This document shows, in pieces, positions 43,795-51,173 of a DNA stretch of 64,000 bases. Numbering within the stretch: the first letter of the stretch is position 1; each line of letters begins with the position of its first letter. The stretch covers positions 124,001 through 188,000 of the forward strand of contig NZ_SJTF01000005.1 of the NCBI RefSeq assembly GCF_004634245.1, written 5' to 3'. The notes under the pieces are model-generated. The model searched no databases. It was not told the origin of the DNA and saw nothing but the letters and a program-made list of their open reading frames with translations. Origin of the DNA: Flavobacterium foetidum. GTDB lineage: Bacteria; Bacteroidota; Bacteroidia; Flavobacteriales; Flavobacteriaceae. Made by a program: the position numbers and the translations under genes.

Positions 43795-45081
43795 CTAATT
43801 CTGTTTATATTGTGGTGCCTCTAGTGCAAACTCTTTTACAGACTGCGTTTCGGCCACTTTTTTCAAAGCAATAATATAAGCAGCTATACGAGGCGTTACA
43901 TTGTATTTTACTGCAACTCTAAAAACAGTATCAAAACCTTTTTCGAGAATATCCTCCAGACGGGTATTGATCTGGTGGATCCTCCAAGACTCCAAAAGCG
44001 AATTTTGAAGCCATTCGAAATAAGAAACTGTAACACCTCCTGCATTGGCTAAAATATCAGGAACAACTAATATGTTTTTTTCGTGCAGAATCTGGTCGGC
44101 ATCTGAAGAAACTGGACCATTGGCTCCTTCGACAATAATTTTTGCCTGAATTTGACCTGCATTTTTCTGCGTAATCACATCTTCTTTTGCTGCGGGAATC
44201 AATAAATCGACTTCTAGCAAGAGTAGGTCTTCGTGTTTTATGGCAACCGAATTTGGATATCCCTTTATGGTTTTGTTATTAAGATTGTAATACAAAATCA
44301 ATTCAGGAATGTTGAGACCATCAGGATTGTAAAACGCTTCTGAGACGTCGCTTACAGCAACAATTTTTACTCCTTTTCCGTAAAGAAATAATGCAGAATG
44401 AAGTCCTACATTTCCAAAACCCTGGATTGCGGCTGTTGCTTTTGCCGGCCTTATCTTTAGTTTCTCAAGCGCCAAAAGGCTAATAATGCTCACCCCTCTT
44501 CCGGTCGCTTCTACTCTTCCGAGAGAGCCGCCAGAATGCAAATGTTTTCCGGTTACTACAGCATGAATCGGTTTTCCGTGCAATAAAGAAAACTCATCCA
44601 TCAGCCAGCCCATTTCGTCAGGACCCGTGCCCATGTCGGGTGCAGGAACATCTTTTTCTGGTCCGAAAATATCAGATAGCGCTTTTGTATAAGCTCTTGT
44701 AATCTTTTCCAATTCGGTTTTAGAATGCTTTCTAGGGTCACAGATAATGCCGCCTTTTGCGCCTCCAAACGGAATTCCGGTTACAGCAGATTTCCAAGTC
44801 ATCCAGGCGGCAAGTGCTTTTACTTCATCAATATTTACCGCTGTATCATAACGAATGCCTCCTTTTGATGGCCCTAATGCAGTATTATGAATAACACGGT
44901 AGCCTTCAAAATTCTGTACATTTCCGTTGTCTAAAACAATAGAAAAATTTACTGTGATTTGTTTTTCAGGACGCTGCAGTTTCTGTCTGATCGAATCGTC
45001 TAAATTTAGAATATCTGCTGCAATATTAAACCTATCAATCATAGACTGAAAAGGATTATGTTTTATAATTTCTGAACTCAT
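43795..45081 (-). CDS. gdhA: Glu/Leu/Phe/Val dehydrogenase, probably glutamate dehydrogenase
   Basis: A 428-residue cytoplasmic dehydrogenase. The substrate pocket motif ALGPSKGGIRYD holds K73, and the catalytic lysine is K109 in PFGGAKGGIICDP. The NAD(P) Rossmann loop is IQGFGNVGLHSA. The length fits hexameric glutamate dehydrogenases, which interconvert glutamate and 2-oxoglutarate plus ammonia; Leu or Val specificity cannot be excluded. The 5-prime region is unusual: a leader peptide with terminator and a Cys-rich small frame lie between 45402 and the start. Confidence 0.88.
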   Translation of the reverse strand: MSSEIIKHNPFQSMIDRFNIAADILNLDDSIRQKLQRPEKQITVNFSIVLDNGNVQNFEGYRVIHNTALGPSKGGIRYDTAVNIDEVKALAAWMTWKSAVTGIPFGGAKGGIICDPRKHSKTELEKITRAYTKALSDIFGPEKDVPAPDMGTGPDEMGWLMDEFSLLHGKPIHAVVTGKHLHSGGSLGRVEATGRGVSIISLLALEKLKIRPAKATAAIQGFGNVGLHSALFLYGKGVKIVAVSDVSEAFYNPDGLNIPELILYYNLNNKTIKGYPNSVAIKHEDLLLLEVDLLIPAAKEDVITQKNAGQIQAKIIVEGANGPVSSDADQILHEKNILVVPDILANAGGVTVSYFEWLQNSLLESWRIHQINTRLEDILEKGFDTVFRVAVKYNVTPRIAAYIIALKKVAETQSVKEFALEAPQYKQN

Positions 45082-45134
45082 ATTATATAGTTTTAGGTTT
45101 GGGTTATTTTTTTATCATCGAATAATTCTTGCAT

Positions 45135-45209
45135 TTACTTCAAAGTGCAACACGGAATTTTTCTAAGACAGCAGCGCATCAAAATATTGACATTTCTATT
45201 GGTTCTCAT
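45135..45209 (-). CDS. 24-residue cysteine-rich small ORF before gdhA
   Basis: An ATG at 45209 on the minus strand, preceded by an A-rich stretch, opens a frame ending at the TAA at 45135. The peptide is basic and has four cysteines as two pairs (MRCCLRKIPCC). It begins 29 nt after the terminator hairpin and ends 53 nt before gdhA. It could be a second leader peptide or a chance frame. Confidence 0.35.
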   Translation of the reverse strand: MRTNRNVNILMRCCLRKIPCCTLK

Positions 45210-45229
45210 TTTTTAATTTTTAATGAATT

Positions 45230-45263
45230 CAAAAAAAAGCCTTTCACGGTGCAATGAAAGGCT
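45230..45263 (-). terminator. Terminator in the gdhA leader
   Basis: AGCCTTTCA and TGAAAGGCT (45238-45246 and 45255-45263 on the plus strand) form a perfect 9-bp stem with an 8-nt loop. On the minus strand it ends in eight T. It lies 34 nt after the stop of the leader peptide and 149 nt before gdhA. Confidence 0.85.
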
Positions 45264-45296
45264 AAAAAAAAAAATAACTAACAAGTACTTTCTCTA

Positions 45297-45386
45297 TTAA
45301 CGCCATTTCAGAGCACGATCCATCATACAGCACATCGCAAAGCTGCATGTAAAAGACGTCATGATATTTCGGCTATAGTTTTTCAT
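45297..45386 (-). CDS. Met/Cys-rich 29-residue leader peptide
   Basis: The ATG at 45386 lies 8 nt after a TAGATTTG -7 box, so the message has almost no untranslated leader. The peptide starts MKNYSRNIM, has AMCCMMD at residues 17-23 and ends RALKWR. It contains five Met and three Cys. RNA from its last codons, UGAAAUGGC, can pair with the GCCUUUCA of the downstream terminator, apart from one bulged base. This is the layout of ribosome-mediated attenuation. What is controlled is unclear, since gdhA has no obvious link to sulfur amino acids. Confidence 0.6.
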   Translation of the reverse strand: MKNYSRNIMTSFTCSFAMCCMMDRALKWR

Positions 45387-45394
45387 TGTTGAAG

Positions 45395-45402
45395 CAAATC
45401 TA
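45395..45402 (-). promoter_or_regulatory. -7 box of the leader peptide transcript
   Basis: TAGATTTG on the minus strand matches the consensus. The A of the ATG follows 8 nt later, giving a near-leaderless mRNA. A TTCTATAGAA palindrome lies just upstream. Confidence 0.6.
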
Positions 45403-45506
45403 CAAAATAAATTTATAAATTCTATAGAATTAGTAGAGTTTATTTTAAATAATTAAATTCTTACCATTTAAAACACTGTAAACAAAAGCATTAGACTTTT
45501 AAAAAT

Positions 45507-46361
45507 TTACTGCAATTGCGAAAAAAAGATGAAAATAATCGCTATTAATGCCAAAACCAGTCCTAAAACATTGGTTTTAGAAAGTTTTTCTTTGAAGAAA
45601 AAGGCTCCAATAAGTGTCCCTAGGATAATGACTCCCATATTCATTCCGGCAAAAACCGTAGAAGGATTTTCAGCGAAAGCTTTATGAGCCTTTAGATAAA
45701 ACAAAATATTGCCGAAATTAAACACACCCACTAATGCTCCAAAAAGAAGATTTCGAAGATTGAATTTTTCCTTGGCAACAAATAATTTATAGAAAACAAT
45801 TAAAACCGAAACTGCTAATGCAATTATGAAAACAAAAAACAAAGAAGTCGTATACGGAACTACAGTATACAAGGCAATTTTTTTGAAAAGAATGTCGATA
45901 ATTCCGAAACCAAACAAAACCAAAGCTGGATAAATCCATTTGTTTTCCTTATTGTCGGGCCGCTTTCTCAATATGAACAAAAGCGCTGTAAAACCAATTA
46001 AAACCCCGATTATTTTATATGTATTGAAATTTTCATTGAATAACAGCCAAGCCGCCAAGATGGGAATAAAAAGAGACAAACGCTGCGCGACATCAGTTTT
46101 GGCAATTCCCATGAATTTTATAGAAAAGGCTAAAAACAAGAAAACAATAGGCAGCAAGACTCCAACAGCTGTATAAATATTCCATGGCGCCGATTCATCC
46201 AACGTACGCAAATCTGGATTAAAAGTAAAATAACAAAGTGCAATTGCAACCACATAATTAAAAGAAATAATTTGTGTGGCATTGCTATTATATTTTCTGC
46301 TTATTTTGAAAATAACGCCAACTGTTACACTGCATAAAATGCTTAGAATAAGAAATAACAT
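45507..46361 (-). CDS. EamA/DMT-superfamily transporter
   Basis: A 284-residue protein with ten membrane spans arranged as two EamA repeats (residues about 1-130 and 145-284). Features are VAQRLSLFIPILAAWLLFNE, IIGVLIGFTALLFILRK and, in the second repeat, MGVIILGTLIGAFFFKEKLS. Family members export metabolites or amino acids or import nucleotide sugars. Nothing here fixes the substrate. A TACTTTTG -7 box lies 18 nt upstream. Confidence 0.82.
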   Translation of the reverse strand: MLFLILSILCSVTVGVIFKISRKYNSNATQIISFNYVVAIALCYFTFNPDLRTLDESAPWNIYTAVGVLLPIVFLFLAFSIKFMGIAKTDVAQRLSLFIPILAAWLLFNENFNTYKIIGVLIGFTALLFILRKRPDNKENKWIYPALVLFGFGIIDILFKKIALYTVVPYTTSLFFVFIIALAVSVLIVFYKLFVAKEKFNLRNLLFGALVGVFNFGNILFYLKAHKAFAENPSTVFAGMNMGVIILGTLIGAFFFKEKLSKTNVLGLVLALIAIIFIFFSQLQ

Positions 46362-46379
46362 AGATTTATATTAAGACTG

Positions 46380-46387
46380 CAAAAGTA
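46380..46387 (-). promoter_or_regulatory. -7 box of the DMT transporter gene
   Basis: TACTTTTG on the minus strand lies 18 nt before the ATG at 46361. Confidence 0.5.
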
Positions 46388-46404
46388 AAATATTGTAAAA
46401 GAAA

Positions 46405-46440
46405 ATGGTCTAACCGGTTTAAAAAAACCGGCTAGACCAT
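46405..46440 (-). terminator. Long hairpin after the MoxR-type gene
   Basis: ATGGTCTA-A-CCGGTTT (46405-46420) and AAACCGG-C-TAGACCAT (46425-46440) pair over 15 of 16 positions with a 4-nt loop. Read on the minus strand it is followed by TTTTCTTTT. It probably ends the MoxR-VWA transcript and shields the DMT gene. Confidence 0.75.
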
Positions 46441-46448
46441 GTTTATTT

Positions 46449-46546
46449 TTTGCCACAAATTACACAAATTTTCACAAATTGATATTGCTAAATAGTTTGT
46501 GCAATTAGTTTGATTACAATCAATTCATGTAATTTGTGCTTTACTT
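46449..46546. repeat. GCCACAAATT palindromic repeat
   Basis: TGCCACAAATTACACAAATT at 46451-46470 faces AATTCATGTAATTTGTGC at 46522-46539. It is a variant of the GCCACGAATT family. Confidence 0.6.
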
Positions 46547-46614
46547 CAAGTAATTTCCCCGACATCGTATGGTTATCGGCAATGTTTTATGTGTAAAAAA
46601 TTCCTTTAACAGTC

Positions 46615-48078
46615 TTAAAATTTACTGATATAACTTCCGTAAATATCTCTAAACTGATTTCCTTTTTCAAATCGGTCTTTGCTCAGTTTTTTATATTCGA
46701 CCAATCCCCACAAAATAAACTCTTTTAAAAAGTAAACATCATCTTTAGGGGTTTCTGGTTGGTATTTTTTAAGCAAATTATCCAAAGGCGCAACTTCGTC
46801 TAAAATAGTTTTATATTCTTCATCAGAAGCATCGTCTAATAATTCGAAACCACTTTCAGCAAAAAACCATTCTACTACATCTGAATATGGTGTTTTTTCG
46901 TCTGGTTTTTCTAATTTTTCGATTTTCGGAAAATAAAGGGGAAACAAAGTTCGAATCGCGGCACCAATCAGAGTTTCAGCCACAACATCGGCTCCCTCCT
47001 GCTCCCCTTCATAAACCAATTCGACTTTTCCTGTAATAGCTGGAATAATTCCGATAAAGTCAGACAAACGTAACGTTGTTTTCTCCGCTCCTGAAATTAA
47101 AGCACGACGTTCTGCCGTACTGATTAAATTTTCAAAGGCAGTAATACTCATTCTGGCGCTTACACCACTTTTATTGTCAATATATTCGCTTTCACGAGCT
47201 TCAAAACTAATCTGCTCCAAGATATCTCTTGCCAAACTTGGCACATAAACAATATCGGTCTGATTTTTATCTAATTTAGATTCTTGTTCCGTAATAGTTC
47301 TCGCAATAGCAATACTTTCAGGATAATGTGTTAGAATCTGAGATCCAATTCTATCTTTTAAAGGCGTAACAATACTTCCTCGATTCGTGTAATCTTCCGG
47401 ATTTGCCGTAAAAACAAACTGCATATCCAAAGGCATTCTCAATTTAAATCCTCTAATTTGAATATCACCTTCTTGCAGAATATTAAACAATGCTACTTGA
47501 ATTCTAGCTTGTAAATCGGGTAATTCGTTAATTACAAAAATGCAACGATTGGCTCTCGGAATCATTCCGAAATGAATTACTCGATCGTCTGCATAAGACA
47601 ATTTCAAGTTTGCTGCTTTAATCGGGTCAACATCTCCAATCAAATCCGCGACGGTTACATCTGGAGTTGCCAGTTTTTCGAAGAAACGTTCACTTCTATG
47701 CAACCACGAAATTGGTGTCTCCTCTCCTTTTTCTGCAATTAAATCTTTAGCAAAACGCGAAATTGGATTTAGCGGATCATCATTAATTTCTGAACCTTCC
47801 ACAAACGGAATGTACTCATCTAACAGTTCTATCATTTTACGAGCCAAACGTGTTTTAGCCTGCCCGCGAAGTCCCAATAAATTGATATTATGACGAGACA
47901 AAATAGCTCTTTCTAATTCTGGAATTACTGTATTTTCGAAACCATGCACACCTTCAAAAACAGGTTTTCCAGATTTTATTTTTTCACGAAGATTATTTCG
48001 CAATTCATCTTTTATGCTTGTACTCTTATATCCAGCGGCTTTTAATTGACCTAATGTCTTTATAGTATTTATTTCCAT
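46615..48078 (-). CDS. MoxR/ChlI-type AAA+ ATPase
   Basis: A 487-residue AAA+ protein related to magnesium chelatase subunit I. Walker A is GLRGQAKT at residues 69-76; the Walker B region is CIFVINELPDL; the sensor region is MQFVFTANPEDYTNRGSIVT. The C-terminal 200 residues are helical and specific to this subgroup. No chlorophyll genes are nearby, so a metal-chelatase role in pigment synthesis is unlikely. It pairs with the VWA gene upstream, and the two probably form a chaperone-like complex that remodels or inserts cofactors into a target. Confidence 0.85.
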   Translation of the reverse strand: MEINTIKTLGQLKAAGYKSTSIKDELRNNLREKIKSGKPVFEGVHGFENTVIPELERAILSRHNINLLGLRGQAKTRLARKMIELLDEYIPFVEGSEINDDPLNPISRFAKDLIAEKGEETPISWLHRSERFFEKLATPDVTVADLIGDVDPIKAANLKLSYADDRVIHFGMIPRANRCIFVINELPDLQARIQVALFNILQEGDIQIRGFKLRMPLDMQFVFTANPEDYTNRGSIVTPLKDRIGSQILTHYPESIAIARTITEQESKLDKNQTDIVYVPSLARDILEQISFEARESEYIDNKSGVSARMSITAFENLISTAERRALISGAEKTTLRLSDFIGIIPAITGKVELVYEGEQEGADVVAETLIGAAIRTLFPLYFPKIEKLEKPDEKTPYSDVVEWFFAESGFELLDDASDEEYKTILDEVAPLDNLLKKYQPETPKDDVYFLKEFILWGLVEYKKLSKDRFEKGNQFRDIYGSYISKF

Positions 48079-48123
48079 TGTATTGAAATATAGATTGTTT
48101 TATTTGTTGATTTGGATTGTGTT

Positions 48124-48143
48124 AGACGCACTGCGGTGCGTCT
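48124..48143. repeat. REP-like GACGCAC hairpin
   Basis: AGACGCAC-tgcg-GTGCGTCT is a perfect palindrome, GC-rich against its surroundings. CTTAGAACCTCAG-type words follow at 48180-48212. It lies between the VWA and MoxR genes and may influence their relative expression. Confidence 0.55.
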
Positions 48144-48213
48144 CTACAGTATGCGTTATATTTTCATCTGCAAAGAAACCTTAGCATCTTAGAACCTCAG
48201 AATCTTAGCAACT

Positions 48214-49332
48214 CTATTTAATCCGTTTCTTCCTATTCGCTTCATAATCTTCAAAAATCATTTCGCCCAAACCTTTAATTCCAGTATAAAATGCTTTTCC
48301 CTGATTGGCTTCTGTAAACTGATTTACGAAACGTTGCAAGTACGGATCCCTAGCAATCATAAATGTCGTAATCGGAATATGAAGTTTTCTTGCCTGTTGT
48401 GCCTGTGTGTAGCATTTGTCTACAATATATTCGTCCAGACCGTTGCTGTTCATATAATAAGAACCATCGCGTTCGCGAACGCAGCTTGGTTTTCCGTCGG
48501 TAATCATGAAAATCTGTTTGTTGGTATTTCGTTTTCTGCGTAGAATATCCATGGCCAATTGCAAACCGGCAACTGTATTGGTATGATACGGCCCAACTTG
48601 CAAATAAGGCAAATCTTTAATTGGAATAGTCCAGGCATCATTACCAAAAACCAAAATATCTAACGTATCTTTAGGATATCTTGTCGTTATTAATTCAGCC
48701 AAAGCCATTGCAACTTTTTTAGCCGGCGTAATTCGGTCTTCTCCATACAAAATCATACTGTGACTGATGTCAATCATGAGAACAGTACTCATTTGCGCTT
48801 TGTATTGTGCATCTTCAACAACCAAATCGTTTTCGGTTAGCATAAAACTTTCTACGCCGTTATTAACCTGAGCGTTGCGCAGACTTTCGGTTAGCGAAAT
48901 TCTTTCTAAGCTGTCACCAAAATTATATTCACGGAACTCGCCAGTATGTTCATCACCGCTTCCTGCATATTTTGTTTTATGATTTCCGTTTCCAGAGCGT
49001 TTGAGGTTTCCAAAAATCTGATCTAAAGCCTGTTGTCTGATCGCCCTTTCGGTTTTTGCTGTAATTCCGAAACCAGAAGAGCCATCGTCTTTTACTTCAT
49101 CTTTAATGTAGCCTTTCTTTTTTAGGTCTTCGATAAAATCGTCTATGGTGTAGTTCTCGTCGGTAAGTTTGTATTCTTGATCCAGTTCCCGAAGCCAGCT
49201 GATGGCTTCATCAAAATCGCCCGAAGTATGGGTAATCAACTCTTTAAAAATCGTAAAAAGTTTGTCAAACGGAGACTGAAAAGGAGCTTCGTAAGTCTTA
49301 AAATAAAAGCCTTTTTTAAATTCGTTTTTCAT
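48214..49332 (-). CDS. VWA-domain partner of the MoxR ATPase
   Basis: A 372-residue protein with a C-terminal von Willebrand A domain. The MIDAS metal site is DISHS at residues 188-192, with the later Thr in HTNTVAG and the Asp in MITDGKPSC. The N-terminal 175 residues are charged and helical. It resembles the ChlD/BchD side of AAA-VWA pairs and has no signal peptide. The start codon and first codons lie inside a 23-bp perfect inverted repeat, which could hide the start in the mRNA. Confidence 0.85.
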   Translation of the reverse strand: MKNEFKKGFYFKTYEAPFQSPFDKLFTIFKELITHTSGDFDEAISWLRELDQEYKLTDENYTIDDFIEDLKKKGYIKDEVKDDGSSGFGITAKTERAIRQQALDQIFGNLKRSGNGNHKTKYAGSGDEHTGEFREYNFGDSLERISLTESLRNAQVNNGVESFMLTENDLVVEDAQYKAQMSTVLMIDISHSMILYGEDRITPAKKVAMALAELITTRYPKDTLDILVFGNDAWTIPIKDLPYLQVGPYHTNTVAGLQLAMDILRRKRNTNKQIFMITDGKPSCVRERDGSYYMNSNGLDEYIVDKCYTQAQQARKLHIPITTFMIARDPYLQRFVNQFTEANQGKAFYTGIKGLGEMIFEDYEANRKKRIK

Positions 49333-49373
49333 AAATCTAAAATTACACCTTTTTAGATTTATGAAAAACGAAT
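49320..49373. repeat. 23-bp perfect inverted repeat over the VWA start codon
   Basis: The arms at 49320-49342 and 49351-49373 are exact inverted copies separated by 8 nt. They contain TTCGTTTTTCATAAATCTAA and its complement. The arm nearer the gene includes the ATG and the codons for MKNE. On the minus strand TAATTTTA, a possible -7 box, lies in the loop region. Confidence 0.8.
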
Positions 49374-49416
49374 CGTTTATTAATTTTTAGTTAAAATATT
49401 CAATCAAAAATCTCAA

Positions 49417-49429
49417 CTAACAGTGTTAG
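49417..49429. promoter_or_regulatory. Isolated copy of the TetR operator core
   Basis: CTAACAGTGTTAG is a perfect palindrome whose first 12 bases occur exactly in the operator over the tetR start. It lies 85 nt upstream of the VWA gene. It may be a distant target of the efflux repressor or a chance match. Confidence 0.3.
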
Positions 49430-49438
49430 ATGTAATAA

Positions 49439-49819
49439 TTATTCAAACTTTCCATCCAAATAATACCACGCATTATTTTCAAATTTAAAAGTTGAAAATT
49501 CGTAATGTACTTGAGGTTTATTATTTGAATCTAAAAAGTATGCTTTGAATTCGACAGTATTTTCAGTAAAACTCAAAATTTCGAGTTTCTGCCATTTATT
49601 GGAGACCGCCCATCTTAAAATTTCGGGTTTTGAATAATATTTCCTTTCTGAAACATAAGTGGTTTCCATTAGATAATCGGCATTATGAGTTGCATAAGCA
49701 GAATATCTGGAACGCATTAAGGCTAAGGCCGATGGGGCTTTTTTATCATTATTCAGATACAATCCACAGCAGTTCTCAAAAAGCAGTCCCGTGTCGCAGA
49801 AACATTTATGACTCTCCAT
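49439..49819 (-). CDS. ychJ: YchJ-family protein
   Basis: A protein of 126 residues if it starts at the ATG at 49819, or 132 from the ATG at 49837; either start overlaps the preceding gene. The N-terminus carries a SEC-C type metal motif (CFCDTGLLFENCCG). The YchJ domain follows, with ALALMRSRYSAYATHNADYL and ILRWAVSNKWQKLEIL. The SEC-C motif binds zinc in SecA; the role of YchJ itself is not known. It forms an operon with the small acidic protein gene upstream. Confidence 0.85.
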   Translation of the reverse strand: MESHKCFCDTGLLFENCCGLYLNNDKKAPSALALMRSRYSAYATHNADYLMETTYVSERKYYSKPEILRWAVSNKWQKLEILSFTENTVEFKAYFLDSNNKPQVHYEFSTFKFENNAWYYLDGKFE

Positions 49820-50042
49820 CAACTGGCTCTTCTCCATTAATCTTTACATGAAGCTGGTTCAATAAAACCTGATAACGGGTAATTTCTCTCACTTCTTCAT
49901 CTTCTTCAGCAAAATCAATCATCTCGTCTAATGTTTCGCTTACTTCTAATAATTTATTATTGGCTTCTCTATCATTCTTCGCAGCAATTAAATCAATGAT
50001 TTCTTGTACGCTTGCTTTTAGGGTTTCGAATTTTGAATTCAT
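49806..50042 (-). CDS. Small acidic helical protein
   Basis: A 78-residue protein from the ATG at 50042 (MNSKFETLKASVQEIIDLIA). It is almost wholly helical and strongly acidic in the middle (DEMIDFAEEDEEVREI). The frame is open to 50066 but the extra codons lie in a poly-A/repeat boundary and are dropped. It overlaps ychJ. Unknown function; the helical acidic character would suit a small adaptor. Confidence 0.65.
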   Translation of the reverse strand: MNSKFETLKASVQEIIDLIAAKNDREANNKLLEVSETLDEMIDFAEEDEEVREITRYQVLLNQLHVKINGEEPVDGES

Positions 50043-50057
50043 ATGGTTTTGTTTTTT

Positions 50058-50152
50058 TTTCGCCACGAATTACACCAATTTTCACTAATTTTTAATCTGG
50101 ATTGAATACAAATTTCAAATAAAATTCGTGCTAATTCTTGAATTTGTGGCAA
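50058..50152. repeat. GCCACGAATT palindromic repeat
   Basis: CGCCACGAATTACACCAATT at 50061-50080 continues to about 50094 and faces AAAATTCGTGCTAATTCTTG (from 50121) and AATTTGTGGC (to 50150). Confidence 0.65.
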
Positions 50153-50159
50153 CTTATAT

Positions 50160-50300
50160 TTACTCTTTAGTTTCGTTATATTTTTTAACGATTTCTTTTA
50201 ATTTTTCTTTTCTTGCAATTTCGGCTTGTTTGGCTTTTGCCTGGGCTTTGTGCAATTTATCGTTATGTTTTTTGATGTTTTTTTCGTTATTGCGTCCCAT
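50160..50300 (-). CDS. 46-residue lysine-rich small protein
   Basis: The ATG at 50300 overlaps the stop of the upstream gene in the sequence TAATG, which suggests translational coupling. The protein begins MGRNNEKNIKKHNDKLHKAQ and ends KEIVKKYNETKE. It is helical, highly charged and has no hydrophobic core, like a small nucleic-acid- or ribosome-associated protein. Unknown family. Confidence 0.6.
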   Translation of the reverse strand: MGRNNEKNIKKHNDKLHKAQAKAKQAEIARKEKLKEIVKKYNETKE

Positions 50301-50842
50301 TATACTTCTCTTTTTATTTGTTCTAACGTTTTTTCTGTAAAAATCAATTCGGTGATAATTTGTTTTCTTAAATCATCGATATCCTCATAATCAAAATGTT
50401 TCGCCCAATTGGTCAGCTGTTGCAGGTTTCTTATTTGTTTCAATCTTTTAGTAGTTTCCGAACTTGTTCTTAAAACCGCTTTCCCATCGTATTCTGGATT
50501 ATTTTTATGCTGATAGCTGGCTAAATTCTTTTCAAAGTCTGCTTCTATGTAATACAGTTTATCTGTTGCATTGTCTGGGTAAAATTCACTCCATTTAGCA
50601 AAACCAATTTTGGTTTTCGATTCTGTTTCTGGATCACGGGCAACTAATCGCCATTTACTGTTTGCAAGTCTTCCCCAATGATTTGAAACCCGGTACATTC
50701 CTTCTTCAGTGTAATAATAAGCGCTTCCTGCTTTGCTTTCAAATTGTTTCTTTAATCCCTGAATCGCTTCCGGAAGGACTTCGTGAAATGCGCAAAAGGT
50801 ATTTTTAAAAGAATTTGGATGTGGCTTAAAGTTTTTTTGCAT
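50300..50842 (-). CDS. Conserved-looking protein of unknown function
   Basis: A 180-residue cytoplasmic protein starting at the ATG at 50842 (MQKNFKPHPNSFKNTFCAFH). The open frame upstream is rejected because it crosses the -7 box TATATTTG at 50847-50854. Features are YYYTEEGMYRVSNHWGRLAN, WRLVARDP and FAKWSEFYPDN, followed by a helical C-terminus. The Trp and His content suggests a real globular protein, but I cannot name it. The message is probably leaderless. Confidence 0.65.
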   Translation of the reverse strand: MQKNFKPHPNSFKNTFCAFHEVLPEAIQGLKKQFESKAGSAYYYTEEGMYRVSNHWGRLANSKWRLVARDPETESKTKIGFAKWSEFYPDNATDKLYYIEADFEKNLASYQHKNNPEYDGKAVLRTSSETTKRLKQIRNLQQLTNWAKHFDYEDIDDLRKQIITELIFTEKTLEQIKREV

Positions 50843-50846
50843 GTTG

Positions 50847-50854
50847 CAAATATA
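50847..50854 (-). promoter_or_regulatory. -7 box giving a leaderless transcript
   Basis: TATATTTG on the minus strand ends 4 nt before the ATG at 50842, so transcription would start at or next to the start codon. Confidence 0.5.
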
Positions 50855-50895
50855 CTCAGTTTGCAGCGAACTCCGAAAAACAATCCTTAATTGCT

Positions 50896-50903
50896 TACCT
50901 TTG
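50896..50903 (+). promoter_or_regulatory. -7 box of the 81-residue protein gene
   Basis: TACCTTTG lies 24 nt before the ATG at 50928. Confidence 0.5.
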
Positions 50904-50927
50904 CTTTTTAATTTAAATATAAAAATC

Positions 50928-51173
50928 ATGTCTAAGGATTCAGAACAAAAAATGCCGCAAAAAGGAGTTTTTACCGGCATTATCGAAAAAGATGAAAATA
51001 ACAATTATTTCTGCGGTGAATATCTTTTAGACTATAAAATGGTTCAGTCGAAATTTAATGTTGGTGATTGGATTACTATAAAATCGGTTATAGAAAACCC
51101 AAGCGACATGAGCTACGACAAATACCCAAAGAAATCTCGTAACTTCGATAAGGCTAATCATAAGCCGGAATAG
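50928..51173 (+). CDS. Small protein of unknown function (81 residues)
   Basis: The ATG at 50928 lies 24 nt after a -7 box; a longer frame from 50841 would cross that promoter. The protein begins MSKDSEQKMPQKGVFTGIIE and has an OB- or Tudor-like beta pattern (NYFCGEYLLDYKMVQSKFNV, GDWITIKSVIENP) and a basic tail. No family recognised. It is divergent from the 180-residue protein gene. Confidence 0.65.
   Translation: MSKDSEQKMPQKGVFTGIIEKDENNNYFCGEYLLDYKMVQSKFNVGDWITIKSVIENPSDMSYDKYPKKSRNFDKANHKPE

Noticed and set aside
46615..49332. Magnesium chelatase for chlorophyll synthesis
   Set aside because: The AAA-VWA pair resembles ChlI/ChlD, but no ChlH or tetrapyrrole genes are nearby; a generic MoxR-VWA complex is more likely.
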